DNA from: Lachnospiraceae bacterium
Lineage (GTDB): Bacteria; Bacillota; Clostridia; Lachnospirales; Lachnospiraceae
Reading direction: 5' to 3'
Assembly (NCBI GenBank): GCA_009774175.1
Contig: VSNG01000030.1
Coordinates: 1-46,305 of the forward strand
DNA length: 46,305 nt
Positions within the stretch are counted from its first letter, which is position 1. Every line of letters begins with the position of its first letter. Below the pieces are notes generated by a model that did no database searches, was not told where the DNA came from, and saw only the letters and a program-made list of their open reading frames with translations. The position numbers were made by a program, and so were the translations under genes. This document shows positions 23,458 through 32,618 of this stretch, piece after piece.

Positions 23458-24906
23458 TCATTTTCTCATCCTGTCCTTTCCTGTTTTCACACGAGGGTTT
23501 TTCCCGTGAGCGCTTTCCGTGCCCACTCCTCTTTTCTTTTTCCTGCCGTCTTCTTTTGTCACTGCCTTTTTAACGGCTCCCTCCCGCTTTTCCCAGCCGC
23601 TCAAAATACTGCCCGTCAGAATAACCGCTATCGGCAGAATATTGGGCGTAATCTCCCACAAAAACAGCTGAGGAAAAAAGCTGACCGCAATCACGCACAA
23701 CGCGCCCGTCATCGGCTTATCCCAGCCAAAAGCCCGGTTAATTCTCTCAATCAGCAGCGCCAGTATTACAATGCAAAGAACAGCTCCTGCAACACCCTGC
23801 TCCCCCATACACAAAAGGAGCATAGATTGGTTTTGTCCCGCCTCCTGTGCCAGGGGCTCTGCAAAACCACTCACACACCGCAGTCCAAATCTGTCGGCGT
23901 CCCATGTTTTCCACACTGTGCCGCCTGAAAGAAACAAAATAAAAATAAGGGATAATCCCCGCAGCACAAGCTTATCCAGCTTATAAAACCCACGCATCAC
24001 AATCCTTTTTGGGGGCACACCCTCCGGCTTCCTGTACCAGCAGTAGAAAAACAAGAAAGCGCCGGCTGCCGTCACCATTTCCAGACAGACGCTGTGTTCT
24101 GCATCATAGTGAACCGCCGTCAGAAGCAGTTCGGTATTATTTGTAATCAGCCCCATACTGCTGATGATCAGCAAAAAAAGAAACAGCATCTGCATGGCGT
24201 TTTTACACAGAGCAGCTGTAGGACGGATCAAAGTGGAAATCGTCAGCAGCGTACAGGTCATGATCCACAGGCTGATCACACTGTGATTACAGGCCAGCAG
24301 AAAAAAAGAAATTCCTGCACACATCGCATAAAAAAGACGTCTCATCCGTTCCTCACACCGGCAGTATTGCAGTGCGGAAACAACCCCGACCGGTATCAGA
24401 TACGAGGATATGGCCGCGGGATTTTCCCATAAACTCATGCTTTCCCCAATCTGGGGATCAAACAGATACCCCAGAAGCAAGAATGCCATCACAGGTAACG
24501 CGCCGTACAGGATCAGATCCAGATATTCTGCGCGAAAGGTTCCCGCCTCCATAACAAGCAGGTAGAGAAGAATCAGCCCTATTATCATCAGATTCCATGA
24601 ATAATTCGGTTCCGGCTCATCCTCCCCGAGTTCCTGCAGCATACTGACGGCAATCAGTCCCACCTCATATGCCAAAAGGATAAGGGCCGTCATATCCAGC
24701 CGTCTGTAATTCGACCGGGGCTTTCTCTTTCCCCGCCTGATCTGGAAAATATCCGTCAGCATCCACACAATACACAGTAAAAACAAAACAACCGCCGACG
24801 CTTCCATACCGTCGATTCGAAAAGGAAATACCAGCAGCATGGAACAGAGTATAATGGCGTAAATGAATCCGACAGAATAATCCCTCTTTTTTGTTATTTC
24901 CTTCAT
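23458..24906 (-). CDS. Polytopic membrane protein, possibly O-antigen polymerase/ligase-like
   Basis: A 482-residue protein with about a dozen hydrophobic helices and a Lys/Arg-rich cytoplasmic tail of about 45 residues. A long loop before the last helices (TVWKTWDADRFGLRCVSGFA) is the position where Wzy/WaaL-type polymerases and ligases have their periplasmic loop. Length and layout fit that group, but the family signature is not clear, so this is a tentative call. It is the first gene of the operon under the promoter at 24963-24991 and the polysaccharide-type operator. A polymerase or ligase is otherwise missing from the main operon, which makes the call attractive. Confidence 0.6.
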   Translation of the reverse strand: MKEITKKRDYSVGFIYAIILCSMLLVFPFRIDGMEASAVVLFLLCIVWMLTDIFQIRRGKRKPRSNYRRLDMTALILLAYEVGLIAVSMLQELGEDEPEPNYSWNLMIIGLILLYLLVMEAGTFRAEYLDLILYGALPVMAFLLLGYLFDPQIGESMSLWENPAAISSYLIPVGVVSALQYCRCEERMRRLFYAMCAGISFFLLACNHSVISLWIMTCTLLTISTLIRPTAALCKNAMQMLFLFLLIISSMGLITNNTELLLTAVHYDAEHSVCLEMVTAAGAFLFFYCWYRKPEGVPPKRIVMRGFYKLDKLVLRGLSLIFILFLSGGTVWKTWDADRFGLRCVSGFAEPLAQEAGQNQSMLLLCMGEQGVAGAVLCIVILALLIERINRAFGWDKPMTGALCVIAVSFFPQLFLWEITPNILPIAVILTGSILSGWEKREGAVKKAVTKEDGRKKKRGVGTESAHGKNPRVKTGKDRMRK

Positions 24907-24962
24907 CTGTAATCCCGTTTCCCTTTCCCGTCCCCTGCATTTTTCTTGTATCGCATCAATAC

Positions 24963-25026
24963 ATTTTACACTTTTAATATGCTATTTTCAATAGCATTTG
25001 TCTTTCTTTTGTATTTCCTGTATAAT
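24963..25026. promoter_or_regulatory. Divergent promoters around a second copy of the palindromic operator
   Basis: The palindrome TGCTATTTTCAATAGCA (24980-24996) is identical to that at 20646. On - its TTGAAA (24986-24991) is followed after 17 bases by TAAAAT (24963-24968), the promoter of the gene at 24906. On + TTGTCT (24998-25003), 17 bases, TATAAT (25021-25026) serves the Nudix gene, placing the palindrome just upstream of its -35 box. One regulator could repress or activate both directions. Confidence 0.7.
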
Positions 25027-25075
25027 AGTGCGAAAAGTACTGAATCAGATTCAGGGAAAACCGGGACAGAAAAAA

Positions 25076-25465
25076 ATGAAAACAGTCAGAGTGGCGGCCG
25101 CCATCATCCTTCACAACAACAGAATTTTTGCTACCCAGAGAGGGTACGGCGAATTTAAAGACGGCTGGGAATTTCCCGGCGGTAAAGTTGAGACGGGCGA
25201 AACCTCCGCACAGGCCCTTGTTCGGGAGATTCGGGAAGAACTGGATACGGAAATTGAGGTAGGCGAACTGTTTGATACCGTGGAATACGATTACCCCTCG
25301 TTTCACCTTTCCATGGACTGCTTTCTGTGCCGGGTAATATCAGGGGATCTGGTATTAAAGGAACATGAAGACGCAAGATGGCTGACCAGAAAAACATTAA
25401 GAAGTGTGGACTGGCTGCCCGCAGATATCGGGCTTGTGGAGAAATTAGCTTCTTTGATTTATTGA
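25076..25465 (+). CDS. Nudix hydrolase, MutT-like
   Basis: A 129-residue protein from ATG 25076. The Nudix box is complete: GGKVETGETSAQALVREIRE followed by EL (Gly-x5-Glu-x7-Arg-Glu-x2-Glu-Glu). The size and the N-terminal VAAAIILHNNRIFATQRG fit MutT / (d)NTP pyrophosphohydrolases, including NudG-type CTP pyrophosphatases, which clean oxidised or modified nucleotides. Substrate choice cannot be read from sequence. The ribosome site is weak. It diverges from the polysaccharide unit and shares its operator, so it may be co-regulated; that link is inferred. It ends in a terminator shared with the convergent chemoreceptor gene. Confidence 0.9.
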   Translation: MKTVRVAAAIILHNNRIFATQRGYGEFKDGWEFPGGKVETGETSAQALVREIREELDTEIEVGELFDTVEYDYPSFHLSMDCFLCRVISGDLVLKEHEDARWLTRKTLRSVDWLPADIGLVEKLASLIY

Positions 25466-25478
25466 TGAATCCGAAAAA

Positions 25479-25505
25479 GACTCTGCCAAAAGATTTGGCA
25501 GAGTC
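25479..25505. terminator. Bidirectional intrinsic terminator
   Basis: The 12-base perfect stem GACTCTGCCAAA (25479-25490) pairs with 25494-25505 around AGA. On + it is followed by CTTCTTTTATTTC; on - the stem is followed by TTTTTC. It ends both the Nudix gene and the convergent chemoreceptor gene. Confidence 0.92.
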
Positions 25506-25519
25506 CTTCTTTTATTTCA

Positions 25520-27190
25520 TTAACGATGATTCCTTATTCTGAAAGTGCTGATCAGTTCTTTCAACAGACCGGACTGGTTAGACAGCTCTTCACTGGCCGC
25601 CGCGCACTCCTGACTGGTAGCCGAATTGTTCTCCACCACTGCGGAAATCTGCTCAACGCCGGTAGCCACCTGCTCCATAGCAAGCGTCTGTTTCTCCACA
25701 GCGTCTACCACCTGTTCCATCTTCGTCGTCACATTACCGGCAAGCTGTCCTGTCCGCTCCAATGCCTCCGAAACACGGTTCATGACCTTTCCGCCCTCCT
25801 TAATTGTTACGGCGGAGCTTTCTATTAAGTCTTTTGTCGCCTTTGCGGCCTCGTCCGATTTTGATGCAAGACTGCTGATCTCATCAGCCACAACCGCAAA
25901 ACCCTTTCCTGCCGCCCCGGCTCTTGCTGCCTCCACAGCTGCATTCAGGGACAATATGTTGATCTGGAACGCAATATTTTCTATGGTTGCAATGATAGTG
26001 CTGATCTGCTTGGAATCACTGGCAATACGCTCCATCGAATCGCTCAGATCCTTCACGCTCTCGATACTGATACCAAGCTGCGCGCCTGCCTGATTAACAA
26101 AGCTGCCCACCTCTGCTGCCGCGTCGGAGGTCTGTCTTGCTCCCTCTGAGATATCAGAAATCGTAGTGGAAATTTCCGTAACCGCGCTTGCCTGCTCTGT
26201 CGCACCCTGCGCCAGCGACTGGGCGCTGGCGGAAACCTGATCCGATCCGTCAGATACATGAATGGCGCTTGCCGCAATCTGCCCCATTGTCTGATTCAAT
26301 GCGCTGAGAATACTTTCCAGAGATTTTTTAATCGCCAGAAAATCACCCGTATAATCCTGGTGGGTGTCCCGGGTCAAATCTCCCTTTGCAATGGCTCCAA
26401 GCACATCCGATATCTCGCCTATGTAAGAGCGGAGATTACGGACGGTATTTTCAAATATTTCTCCAAGAAGGCCAATTTCATCATTGGAACGCACGCCTAT
26501 CTCAATTTCTCTGCCGTCGGCCAGCCCCAGTTCACCTTTTTCCATCTGCATGGCTGCCTGTGTGATTTTACCGAGAGGTCCCGACACTTTCAATTTCAAA
26601 TAGAATGTAAGAAGAATAATGCTGACAATAATCACTGCCACACTGATTATGATGGCATAGCTGATGATTCTGGCCGTCTCCTCCTCCGCTTCCTCTATGG
26701 ATATTCCGGCAAAAATCAAGCCGTCAGTCTTACCGTCGGCTCCCTTGGTGGGAACATAGGAGCAAAGATATTTTACTCCCAGAATATCCGCTTCCCCAAC
26801 ATAAGTCCTGCCCTGTTCCAGTACGATATCGCACAAGTCGGAAGCCAGCTTGGTTCCGACCACGCGTTCTCCGTTCTGCGTCACCGTACTGTAAGCTCTG
26901 GTGTCGCCCTCGAAAATAGTAAACTCGCAACCCATACGCTCCTTAAGTCCATCCAGCATCTTGTTAATATCTTCGCCGTCCGCTACTCTGTCAAGCTCCC
27001 TTGCAAGCATGTTCGTACCGTTCGTACAAATCTTCTGCTGCATGCTTCTGACCAGCGAATTGTACATGAACACGCAGACTGCCACCGCAAAGACAACGGA
27101 TACCGCCTGCATAATTACTACAACATTTCCGACCTTTTTCCCGATACGCCTGATCTTTTTTCTGCCCTTTTTCATTTGCCCTTTTTCCAT
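25520..27190 (-). CDS. Methyl-accepting chemotaxis protein with Cache-type sensor
   Basis: A 556-residue chemoreceptor. A basic start and membrane helix (about 21-46) are followed by an extracellular sensor of about 135 residues with a single-Cache look (EFTIFEGDTRAYSTVTQNGE, RVVGTKL, YSYVP-like LCSYVP). A second helix lies at about 175-200, then HAMP (about 200-250). The signalling domain has the conserved hairpin tip NIAFQINILSLNAAVEAARA, GAAGKGFAVVADEI. It signals to CheA/CheW, which are not in this window. It is monocistronic, with terminators on both sides. The ligand is unknown; Cache domains often bind small organic acids or amino acids. Confidence 0.95.
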   Translation of the reverse strand: MEKGQMKKGRKKIRRIGKKVGNVVVIMQAVSVVFAVAVCVFMYNSLVRSMQQKICTNGTNMLARELDRVADGEDINKMLDGLKERMGCEFTIFEGDTRAYSTVTQNGERVVGTKLASDLCDIVLEQGRTYVGEADILGVKYLCSYVPTKGADGKTDGLIFAGISIEEAEEETARIISYAIIISVAVIIVSIILLTFYLKLKVSGPLGKITQAAMQMEKGELGLADGREIEIGVRSNDEIGLLGEIFENTVRNLRSYIGEISDVLGAIAKGDLTRDTHQDYTGDFLAIKKSLESILSALNQTMGQIAASAIHVSDGSDQVSASAQSLAQGATEQASAVTEISTTISDISEGARQTSDAAAEVGSFVNQAGAQLGISIESVKDLSDSMERIASDSKQISTIIATIENIAFQINILSLNAAVEAARAGAAGKGFAVVADEISSLASKSDEAAKATKDLIESSAVTIKEGGKVMNRVSEALERTGQLAGNVTTKMEQVVDAVEKQTLAMEQVATGVEQISAVVENNSATSQECAAASEELSNQSGLLKELISTFRIRNHR

Positions 27191-27299
27191 ACTGTAATTT
27201 CTCCATTCTGATTACAATGATATCAGCCGTGCTGATTGCGCTATTGGCTATATTATAACATAGGAAAAATTTTTTAAAAGGTCTTTATTTCATTTTCCT

Positions 27300-28664
27300 T
27301 CAATATCCATACCGCTTTCTTTTTTTCAAAAACATAAAAGCAGACAGGGCAAGCGCCATCAGCTCCGCTGCCGGCGTTGCCAGCCAGATGCCGTTTACAC
27401 CAAGAAGTGCGGGAAGCACAATCATCGTGATCAGCATAAATACAAAAGACCTCGAAAAAGCAAGAACCGCCGACACAATCCCATTGGACAGCGCGGTAAA
27501 CATGCCGCTGGCAAAAATGTTAAACCCGATAAAAAATAATGCAATTGTACATATCCTGTTTCCCGTTACGGCAAGATCATAAACCGGATTATCCGGGCGG
27601 GCAAATATGGACACTAACGGCCTTGTCAGTACAAAAGATACCGCCACTGTGAGCAGAGAAATCGCTGTGATCACCTTTAAGCTGACCGCAACCAGCTTTT
27701 TCAGCTTCTCATTGTTCTGCTCCCCGTAATAAAAACTCAGCATGGGCGCAACCCCGTAAGAATACCCGGTGTATAGGGAACTGGCAAACATCAGCACATA
27801 CATGATAATCGTAACCGCCGCAACCCCGTTTTCCCCCACATAATGGAGCATTGTCCAGTTAAACATCATAGTGATGATTCCGGTAACAAGAGCTGTCGCC
27901 ATCTCCGAACAGCCGTTAGTGGCCGCGCTCATAAGAACCTGTAACCGAAAGGCTGGTTTCCTGAAATGGAGCAGACTCTTTTTCCTGCTAAAAACAAACA
28001 ATCCGACCACCGCCGTCACGGAATAGCCAAGACCTGTCGCAATTGCTGCACCGCTGATTCCCATGTCAAATCCGGCAATGAACACATAGTCAAGCGCCAT
28101 ATTCAAGACGCCTCCAGCCACGGAGCACATCAGGGAAAGATTGGCCTTTTCACTGGCAATCATATAGAGCGTGAAGTTGTTCATCAGAAGAATCGGCACG
28201 GTGAAAATCAGATAGCGGCTTAAATATTCCACACAGTATCCCTGCACGGCGGCGGACAGATTCATCCCGGCAAAAATGTGCCCCATTGCCAGATACCCGG
28301 CCGCGCACATAACGATTCCGACCACCACATTCACCAGTATGAGGAACGTAAAATCCTCCTTTGCTTCATCCGCTTTCTGCTCTCCCATTTTTTTCATAAT
28401 GACCGCGCTGCCCCCGGTGGCAAGCATGGTAGAAATTGCCGTGACAAGCTGGATAACCGGCGCCGTCAGATTAATTGCCGAAAGCGCGTCCGTACCGATC
28501 AGATTGGATACAAACAGCCCGTCCACCATTGTATAAAAGGACATAAATACCGTCATGGCAATGGTGGGCACAGCAAATTTCAGAATATTTTTTAATGTTA
28601 CGGGTTTTTCATAAAGATTTTCGTTCTCCAATACCCTTTCCTCCTGTTCTGCTTTCTCTTGCAT
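27300..28664 (-). CDS. MATE-family multidrug efflux pump
   Basis: A 454-residue protein with about 12 membrane helices in two homologous halves (FAVPTIAMTVFMSFYTMVDG at the start; PVIQLVTAISTMLATGGSAV next), as in Na+- or H+-coupled MATE exporters of the DinF/NorM group. It is transcribed away from a MerR-family regulator whose operator-like promoter has the 19-base spacer required for MerR activation. The pump is therefore probably induced when the regulator binds a drug or metabolite. Confidence 0.93.
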   Translation of the reverse strand: MQEKAEQEERVLENENLYEKPVTLKNILKFAVPTIAMTVFMSFYTMVDGLFVSNLIGTDALSAINLTAPVIQLVTAISTMLATGGSAVIMKKMGEQKADEAKEDFTFLILVNVVVGIVMCAAGYLAMGHIFAGMNLSAAVQGYCVEYLSRYLIFTVPILLMNNFTLYMIASEKANLSLMCSVAGGVLNMALDYVFIAGFDMGISGAAIATGLGYSVTAVVGLFVFSRKKSLLHFRKPAFRLQVLMSAATNGCSEMATALVTGIITMMFNWTMLHYVGENGVAAVTIIMYVLMFASSLYTGYSYGVAPMLSFYYGEQNNEKLKKLVAVSLKVITAISLLTVAVSFVLTRPLVSIFARPDNPVYDLAVTGNRICTIALFFIGFNIFASGMFTALSNGIVSAVLAFSRSFVFMLITMIVLPALLGVNGIWLATPAAELMALALSAFMFLKKRKRYGY

Positions 28665-28682
28665 TTCTTTCCTGCATAGAGT

Positions 28683-28713
28683 ATCATAAACCGTACAGTA
28701 ACAGTATGGTCAA
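28683..28713 (-). promoter_or_regulatory. MerR-type promoter of the MATE gene (19-base spacer)
   Basis: On - TTGACC (28708-28713) and TATGAT (28683-28688) are separated by 19 bases, the long spacer that MerR-family activators unwind. An imperfect dyad in the spacer (ACCATACTGTT against ACCGTACAGTA, 8 of 11 matching) is the likely binding site of the regulator encoded divergently at 28732. Confidence 0.85.
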
Positions 28714-28731
28714 GCTAAAAAGGAGGAATAT

Positions 28732-29550
28732 TTGCATAAAAAGAACAGTCTTCTCACAATCGGCCAGTTTGCGGCCATGCACGGAATCAATAAGAAAACG
28801 CTGATGTGGTATGATGAGATCGGGTTATTTAAACCTGCCGCCATCAATTCGGAAAACGGCTACCGTTTTTACAGCTATCATCAAAGTCCCATTCTGGAAA
28901 CCATTCTTCTGTTGCGGGAGCTGGACGTAGCCATACCGGAAATACAGGAATTTCTGAAAAAACGTTCTGCCGAAAGCATGAAATGCCTTTTGGATGAGAG
29001 AATTGCAGACCTTGACAAACAGCTTTCCCACCTGCTGGCAGTCAGGACGACACTTTCCACGCACCGCCAGAATATGGCAACCCTGCTGACAATGGATCTC
29101 TCCGAAATTGAACTGATCGAAAAAGGAGAACGTTGTCTGGTCACTGTTGACGTCACCCCGGAAACTTCCTTTGAAGAAGAAGTCGAGCTGATCACAGCCG
29201 AGACGGAAAAATACCGTCTGGGCCGTCTGCACGACGCCACTTACGGCTCAATGCTGCCTGTTTCCAGTCTCTTGGACGGCCGCTATGACAATTATTGCAA
29301 ATTGTTTATTGAAATCCCCTTCCTGACATATCGGGATGGTCTGCATTTAGCTCCGGGCGGCAAATATCTGCGCGCCTTCCATAAAGGAGACTGGGATACC
29401 ATTCCCCGGCGTTATGAAGAAATACTGGCGTTTGCAAAAGAGCACAGCCTGACGCTCCATGAATATTCCTATGAAATGGGCATCAATGAAAATGTCACAG
29501 ACCGTATCGAAGATTATATCGTGCAGATCGAGATTCCCGTCCGCCAATAA
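28732..29550 (+). CDS. MerR-family regulator with effector-binding domain (BltR/BmrR-like)
   Basis: A 272-residue protein. The start is TTG at 28732, with AGGAGG 5 bases upstream. Residues about 7-75 are the MerR winged helix (LTIGQFAAMHGINKKTLMWY, then DEIGLFKPAAINSENGYRFY). A coiled-coil linker (about 82-118) joins it to a C-terminal domain of about 150 residues of the GyrI/BmrR effector-binding type, ending DYIVQIEIPVR. It is divergent from the MATE pump and very likely its activator, by analogy with BmrR/Bmr and BltR/Blt of Bacillus. Confidence 0.92.
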   Translation: MHKKNSLLTIGQFAAMHGINKKTLMWYDEIGLFKPAAINSENGYRFYSYHQSPILETILLLRELDVAIPEIQEFLKKRSAESMKCLLDERIADLDKQLSHLLAVRTTLSTHRQNMATLLTMDLSEIELIEKGERCLVTVDVTPETSFEEEVELITAETEKYRLGRLHDATYGSMLPVSSLLDGRYDNYCKLFIEIPFLTYRDGLHLAPGGKYLRAFHKGDWDTIPRRYEEILAFAKEHSLTLHEYSYEMGINENVTDRIEDYIVQIEIPVRQ

Positions 29551-29657
29551 AAACGCCCGCTCTGTCCACGCACAGATTGCAGTGATCGCAAACCCGGCTG
29601 TCCGCCTGTGTATGTTTACCTGTCGAAAAGCGCAGCCGGCGGACCTGCCAGAACCAA

Positions 29658-30494
29658 TCAAACGTTCCCCACATACACCTTTTCCAGATACTTCCCAGCC
29701 GTCGAGGCAAGGCGGTACAGCCGCTCTACGTCCGTAGCTTCTCTGTCTCTCATGTGGTACCGCGGAAAAAAACGGGTGATATGAAGCGGGATTGACGGAC
29801 GTAAAGAGGCGATCCATCTGGCCTGCGCTTCCATATCCTCAAAAGAATCGTTTTCCCCCGGTACAATCAGCGTAGTCAGTTCCACATGGCAGCTTTTTGC
29901 CGCCCTTGCAATAAAGGCCTTAACCGTCTCCAGATCCCCGCCAAGCTTCCGGTAATATTCCTCACGGAAGCCTTTCAGGTCAATATTCATGGCGTCTGTC
30001 CAGAGCAGCAGCTCCTCAAGCACCTCCTGCGAGGCAGTGCCATTCGTCACAAGCACGTTCAGCATGCCATACTCTCTCACCAGCCGGGCCGTATCGCGAA
30101 CAAATTCCCAGCCAACCAACGGTTCATTATAGGTATACGCTACGCCGATATTCCCTGCTTTTTTCTGTTCCTTCCACATAAGCGCCAGGTCTGCAAGCTG
30201 TCCCGGAGATACATATTCCGCATTGGAGACAGCTCTGCCCGCCATGGAAATCTCATGATTCTGACAGAAAGGACAGCTAAGATTACAGCCATAGCTTCCC
30301 ACGGACAGAATCATACTGCCTGAATGAAAATCGTGCAGAGGCTTCTTTTCAATGGGATCCAGCGCCATGGAGGTAATCTGTCCGTAATTTTCGCAGACGA
30401 TTTCCCCGCCCTCGTTTTTTCTGGCCCTGCATAAGCCCGTCTGTCCCGGCTCCAGCGCGCAGTGATGCACACATACCCGGCAAATTGATTTCAT
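29658..30494 (-). CDS. amrS: AmmeMemoRadiSam system radical SAM enzyme
   Basis: A 278-residue protein. Early cysteines (CRVCVHHCALEPGQTGLCRA) are followed by the radical SAM motif SYGCNLSCPFCQNHEIS (Cys-x3-Cys-x2-Cys at about 71, 75 and 78) and AYTYNEPLVGWEF. This is the AmrS type, related to pyruvate-formate-lyase-activating enzymes, always found with Memo and AMMECR1 proteins; the biochemical role of the trio is not established. The partner gene is directly upstream on the same strand. Confidence 0.93.
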   Translation of the reverse strand: MKSICRVCVHHCALEPGQTGLCRARKNEGGEIVCENYGQITSMALDPIEKKPLHDFHSGSMILSVGSYGCNLSCPFCQNHEISMAGRAVSNAEYVSPGQLADLALMWKEQKKAGNIGVAYTYNEPLVGWEFVRDTARLVREYGMLNVLVTNGTASQEVLEELLLWTDAMNIDLKGFREEYYRKLGGDLETVKAFIARAAKSCHVELTTLIVPGENDSFEDMEAQARWIASLRPSIPLHITRFFPRYHMRDREATDVERLYRLASTAGKYLEKVYVGNV

Positions 30495-30564
30495 CTCTCT
30501 ATCCCCCGTACCTGCGCCAAAGCAAACTCTCTATATCCATGCAAAGAATGCTTCCTGCTCATCC

Positions 30565-31951
30565 TTAATGGTGCCGTATTACTTCAAACCGTTCCAGTTC
30601 CACCTTCTCATGATCTTTGATTCCCGCCTTCTGCTTAGCTATGGAAATCTGCTGTTCTATCGTGTCCACACCTTCCAAATTCGGCAAAAGCACCCCCCCG
30701 CTTGGCGCCCCTTGTCACGATGACGCCATACCGGGCCACATCCAGCTCCTCCGGCGAGGAAACCCTTTCCGTCTCCCCCAGCACGTCAACACTGATCGTC
30801 AGACGCTCAACCTCCCAATCTTCCACAGGAGCAAATCTGGGATCCTCCGAGCAGGCGCTGACAGCATTGTGCATAATTTCTTCGGCAAGAGAATCTCTCA
30901 CCGCCTGAATGGTTCCAATACAGCCTCTGAGTCTTCCATCCTCTTTCAGGGATACAAAGGCGCCCGCCCTGCTTTGATGCAGTTTCTCCGGCAGTCCCGC
31001 AGGCATCTCCGGGAACTTCCCTGTTCCTGTAAATGCCGCAATGGTGTATCTTGCCAGCCTGACGTAAGGATCTTCCCGCTCCCTCTGCGCAAGAAGCCGT
31101 ATCCGTTCCTTTTCCTCATACTGCTCCAGAAAATTCCGTGTCCCGTCATTACCACAGGGGCGATAAGCGCAGACGCCATACCCCACCCCGAAAGGCCCTT
31201 CATAGGAAAGCAGTTCTGGCTCCACGCCGGTTCGGTCAAAGGCGCCCGCCAGGATGGTAAAAGAGCGATGCCCGCACTCCGCAGCCATCTCGCAGAAATC
31301 TTCCGAAAAATCCAGCAGTTCTCCAAAGGCGCCCCTGCCCATCACATCCATGATCCGCGCGTCGTAGGCCGGTCCCTCCTCCTGATAGCCGTAAGGCCCG
31401 TCCTCCTTCAATTTATGGGATAAATCGCCGCTGGCAATCACAACCGTATTCCGCCCAAGGATCTGTGCCGCCGCTTCAATACACTGTCCAAACCGGTAAT
31501 GCGCCGTCAGGGGCAGTCCTGACAGGCCGACTCTTACCAGCTGATACCCCGTCCAGTACTGATTCACAAAATACAGGGGCACCATGGCGCCATGATCCAG
31601 CTTCTTATCCCGCTCTCCCAGCGTCCCAGCCTGTATGCCGGCCTCCTCCGCCGCCTGGCACAGCGCACGGACAAATTCTGTGTCATAGGAGACTTCCATG
31701 GAAACCTGCCCGGCGCGAAATTTCCCGAAGTCACCCTTTGCACCCTGTCCGGGCGAGATGTGAAAATAATCCGCATACATGGTCTGGTGCGGAGACAGGA
31801 GCACTATCGTCTCCGGCTGCAGCCGGCCGACCGACTCCGCCGCATTTTGATACGCATCAATAGTCTTCTGAATATTCTTTTCCTCACCGCGGCCCACTTC
31901 GGGTATGATGAGCGGTGGATGCGGTACCATGAACCCTGCTGAAATCCCCAT
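30565..31951 (-). pseudogene. AmmeMemoRadiSam A/B fusion (Memo-AMMECR1), frameshifted near the 3' end
   Basis: A Memo-like domain (MGISAGFMVPHPPLIIPEVG; LLSPHQTMYADYF; ASGDLSHKL) covers about residues 1-265 and an AMMECR1 domain about 285-438 (SLKEDGRLRGCIGTIQ, LTISVDVLGE). The uninterrupted frame ends at 30635 with a tail (GGAFAEFGRCGH...) unlike AMMECR1. At the G7 tract (30693-30699), one G fewer restores the family ending, RGVLLPNLEGVDTIEQQ, and the frame then runs to a stop at 30565. This is a +1 indel in a homopolymer: a sequencing error, a real mutation, or slippage. GGAGGG precedes the ATG at 31951. The product would work with AmrS. Confidence 0.85.
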
Positions 31952-32085
31952 AAATTATACTCCCTCCGTATATTCTAAATTTGCCGTTTTAAGTATAATA
32001 CACCATTTTTTAAATTACAGTAAATAAAAATTGGGGATACGCGTCAGAGGTTGCTGGCGGCAATGGATACCGCGGTGAAACGGGC

Positions 32086-32338
32086 TCAAATCCGCTCCGT
32101 AATCTTCTCCAGCACATCCCCGTCAACCTACTCGATAGACACTGTCACTGCGTCAATGGTATTAATGGCCCGGATAATAACCATATATTCAAATACCCGC
32201 ACATTATTCTTCATTCCCACAGGCTTAAAATCCGGAACGACTGTGAAGCACTGCCACACCTTCTTATCCAGCCTGCCTCGTCCGCCCCTTTCTCTCTGCC
32301 TTATTGACAAGCATATGATCAATTTTTGAAAAATCCAT
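32086..32338 (-). pseudogene. Decayed small gene, unknown family
   Basis: A start MDFSKIDHMLVNKAE at 32338 continues in another frame as RGGRGRLDKKVWQCFTVVPD, ...GMKNNVRVFEYMVIIRAINT, is then broken by a TAG after VSIE, and continues VDGDVLEKITERI to a stop at 32086. One frameshift and one nonsense codon in a protein of about 84 residues indicate decay. I do not recognise the family. The neighbouring DNA 31952-32085 has nothing visible. Confidence 0.5.
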
Positions 32339-32466
32339 CTGACATATCTAGTAATTTCAGTATACTATAATTATCAACGTTTACCACCAAAATAATCGGG
32401 CAATTGATATCGTGTACTGCCCCGTGGTCTTATCAGGAAAAGCAATGAAATTGTTATCAAAAAATA

Positions 32467-32580
32467 TTGAAGAAAAAAAAGAAAAACGCTATAATATCCA
32501 CGGGCTATCCTGTATTGGCAGCTTCCCCGAAGCAAACAGCCGGGGCGGCGTCAGCGCTGTACCCTTTTTTCCGCAGCGCT
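32467..32580 (+). promoter_or_regulatory. Promoter and structured leader of the binding-protein gene
   Basis: TTGAAG (32467-32472), 17 bases, TATAAT (32490-32495) is a near-consensus promoter. The ~115-base leader that follows can form CCCCG/CGGGG (about 32525-32545) and AGCGCTG (32553-32559) with CAGCGCT (32574-32580). No known riboswitch consensus was recognised. Confidence 0.6.
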
Positions 32581-32618
32581 GCTCAGGGATCGCCGTATGC
32601 TCTGACATGGAGGAACCT

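Noticed and set aside
27191..27299. Third copy of the polysaccharide operator in front of the chemoreceptor gene
   Set aside because: GCGCTATTGGCTATATT shares only GCTATT with the palindrome and has no matching second arm or -35 arrangement.
32502..32618. c-di-GMP (GEMM) riboswitch in the leader of the binding-protein/chemoreceptor unit
   Set aside because: Only a GCAAAC-like piece is present; the conserved GGGACGCAAAGCC part and the second helix are missing. Recorded only as a structured leader.
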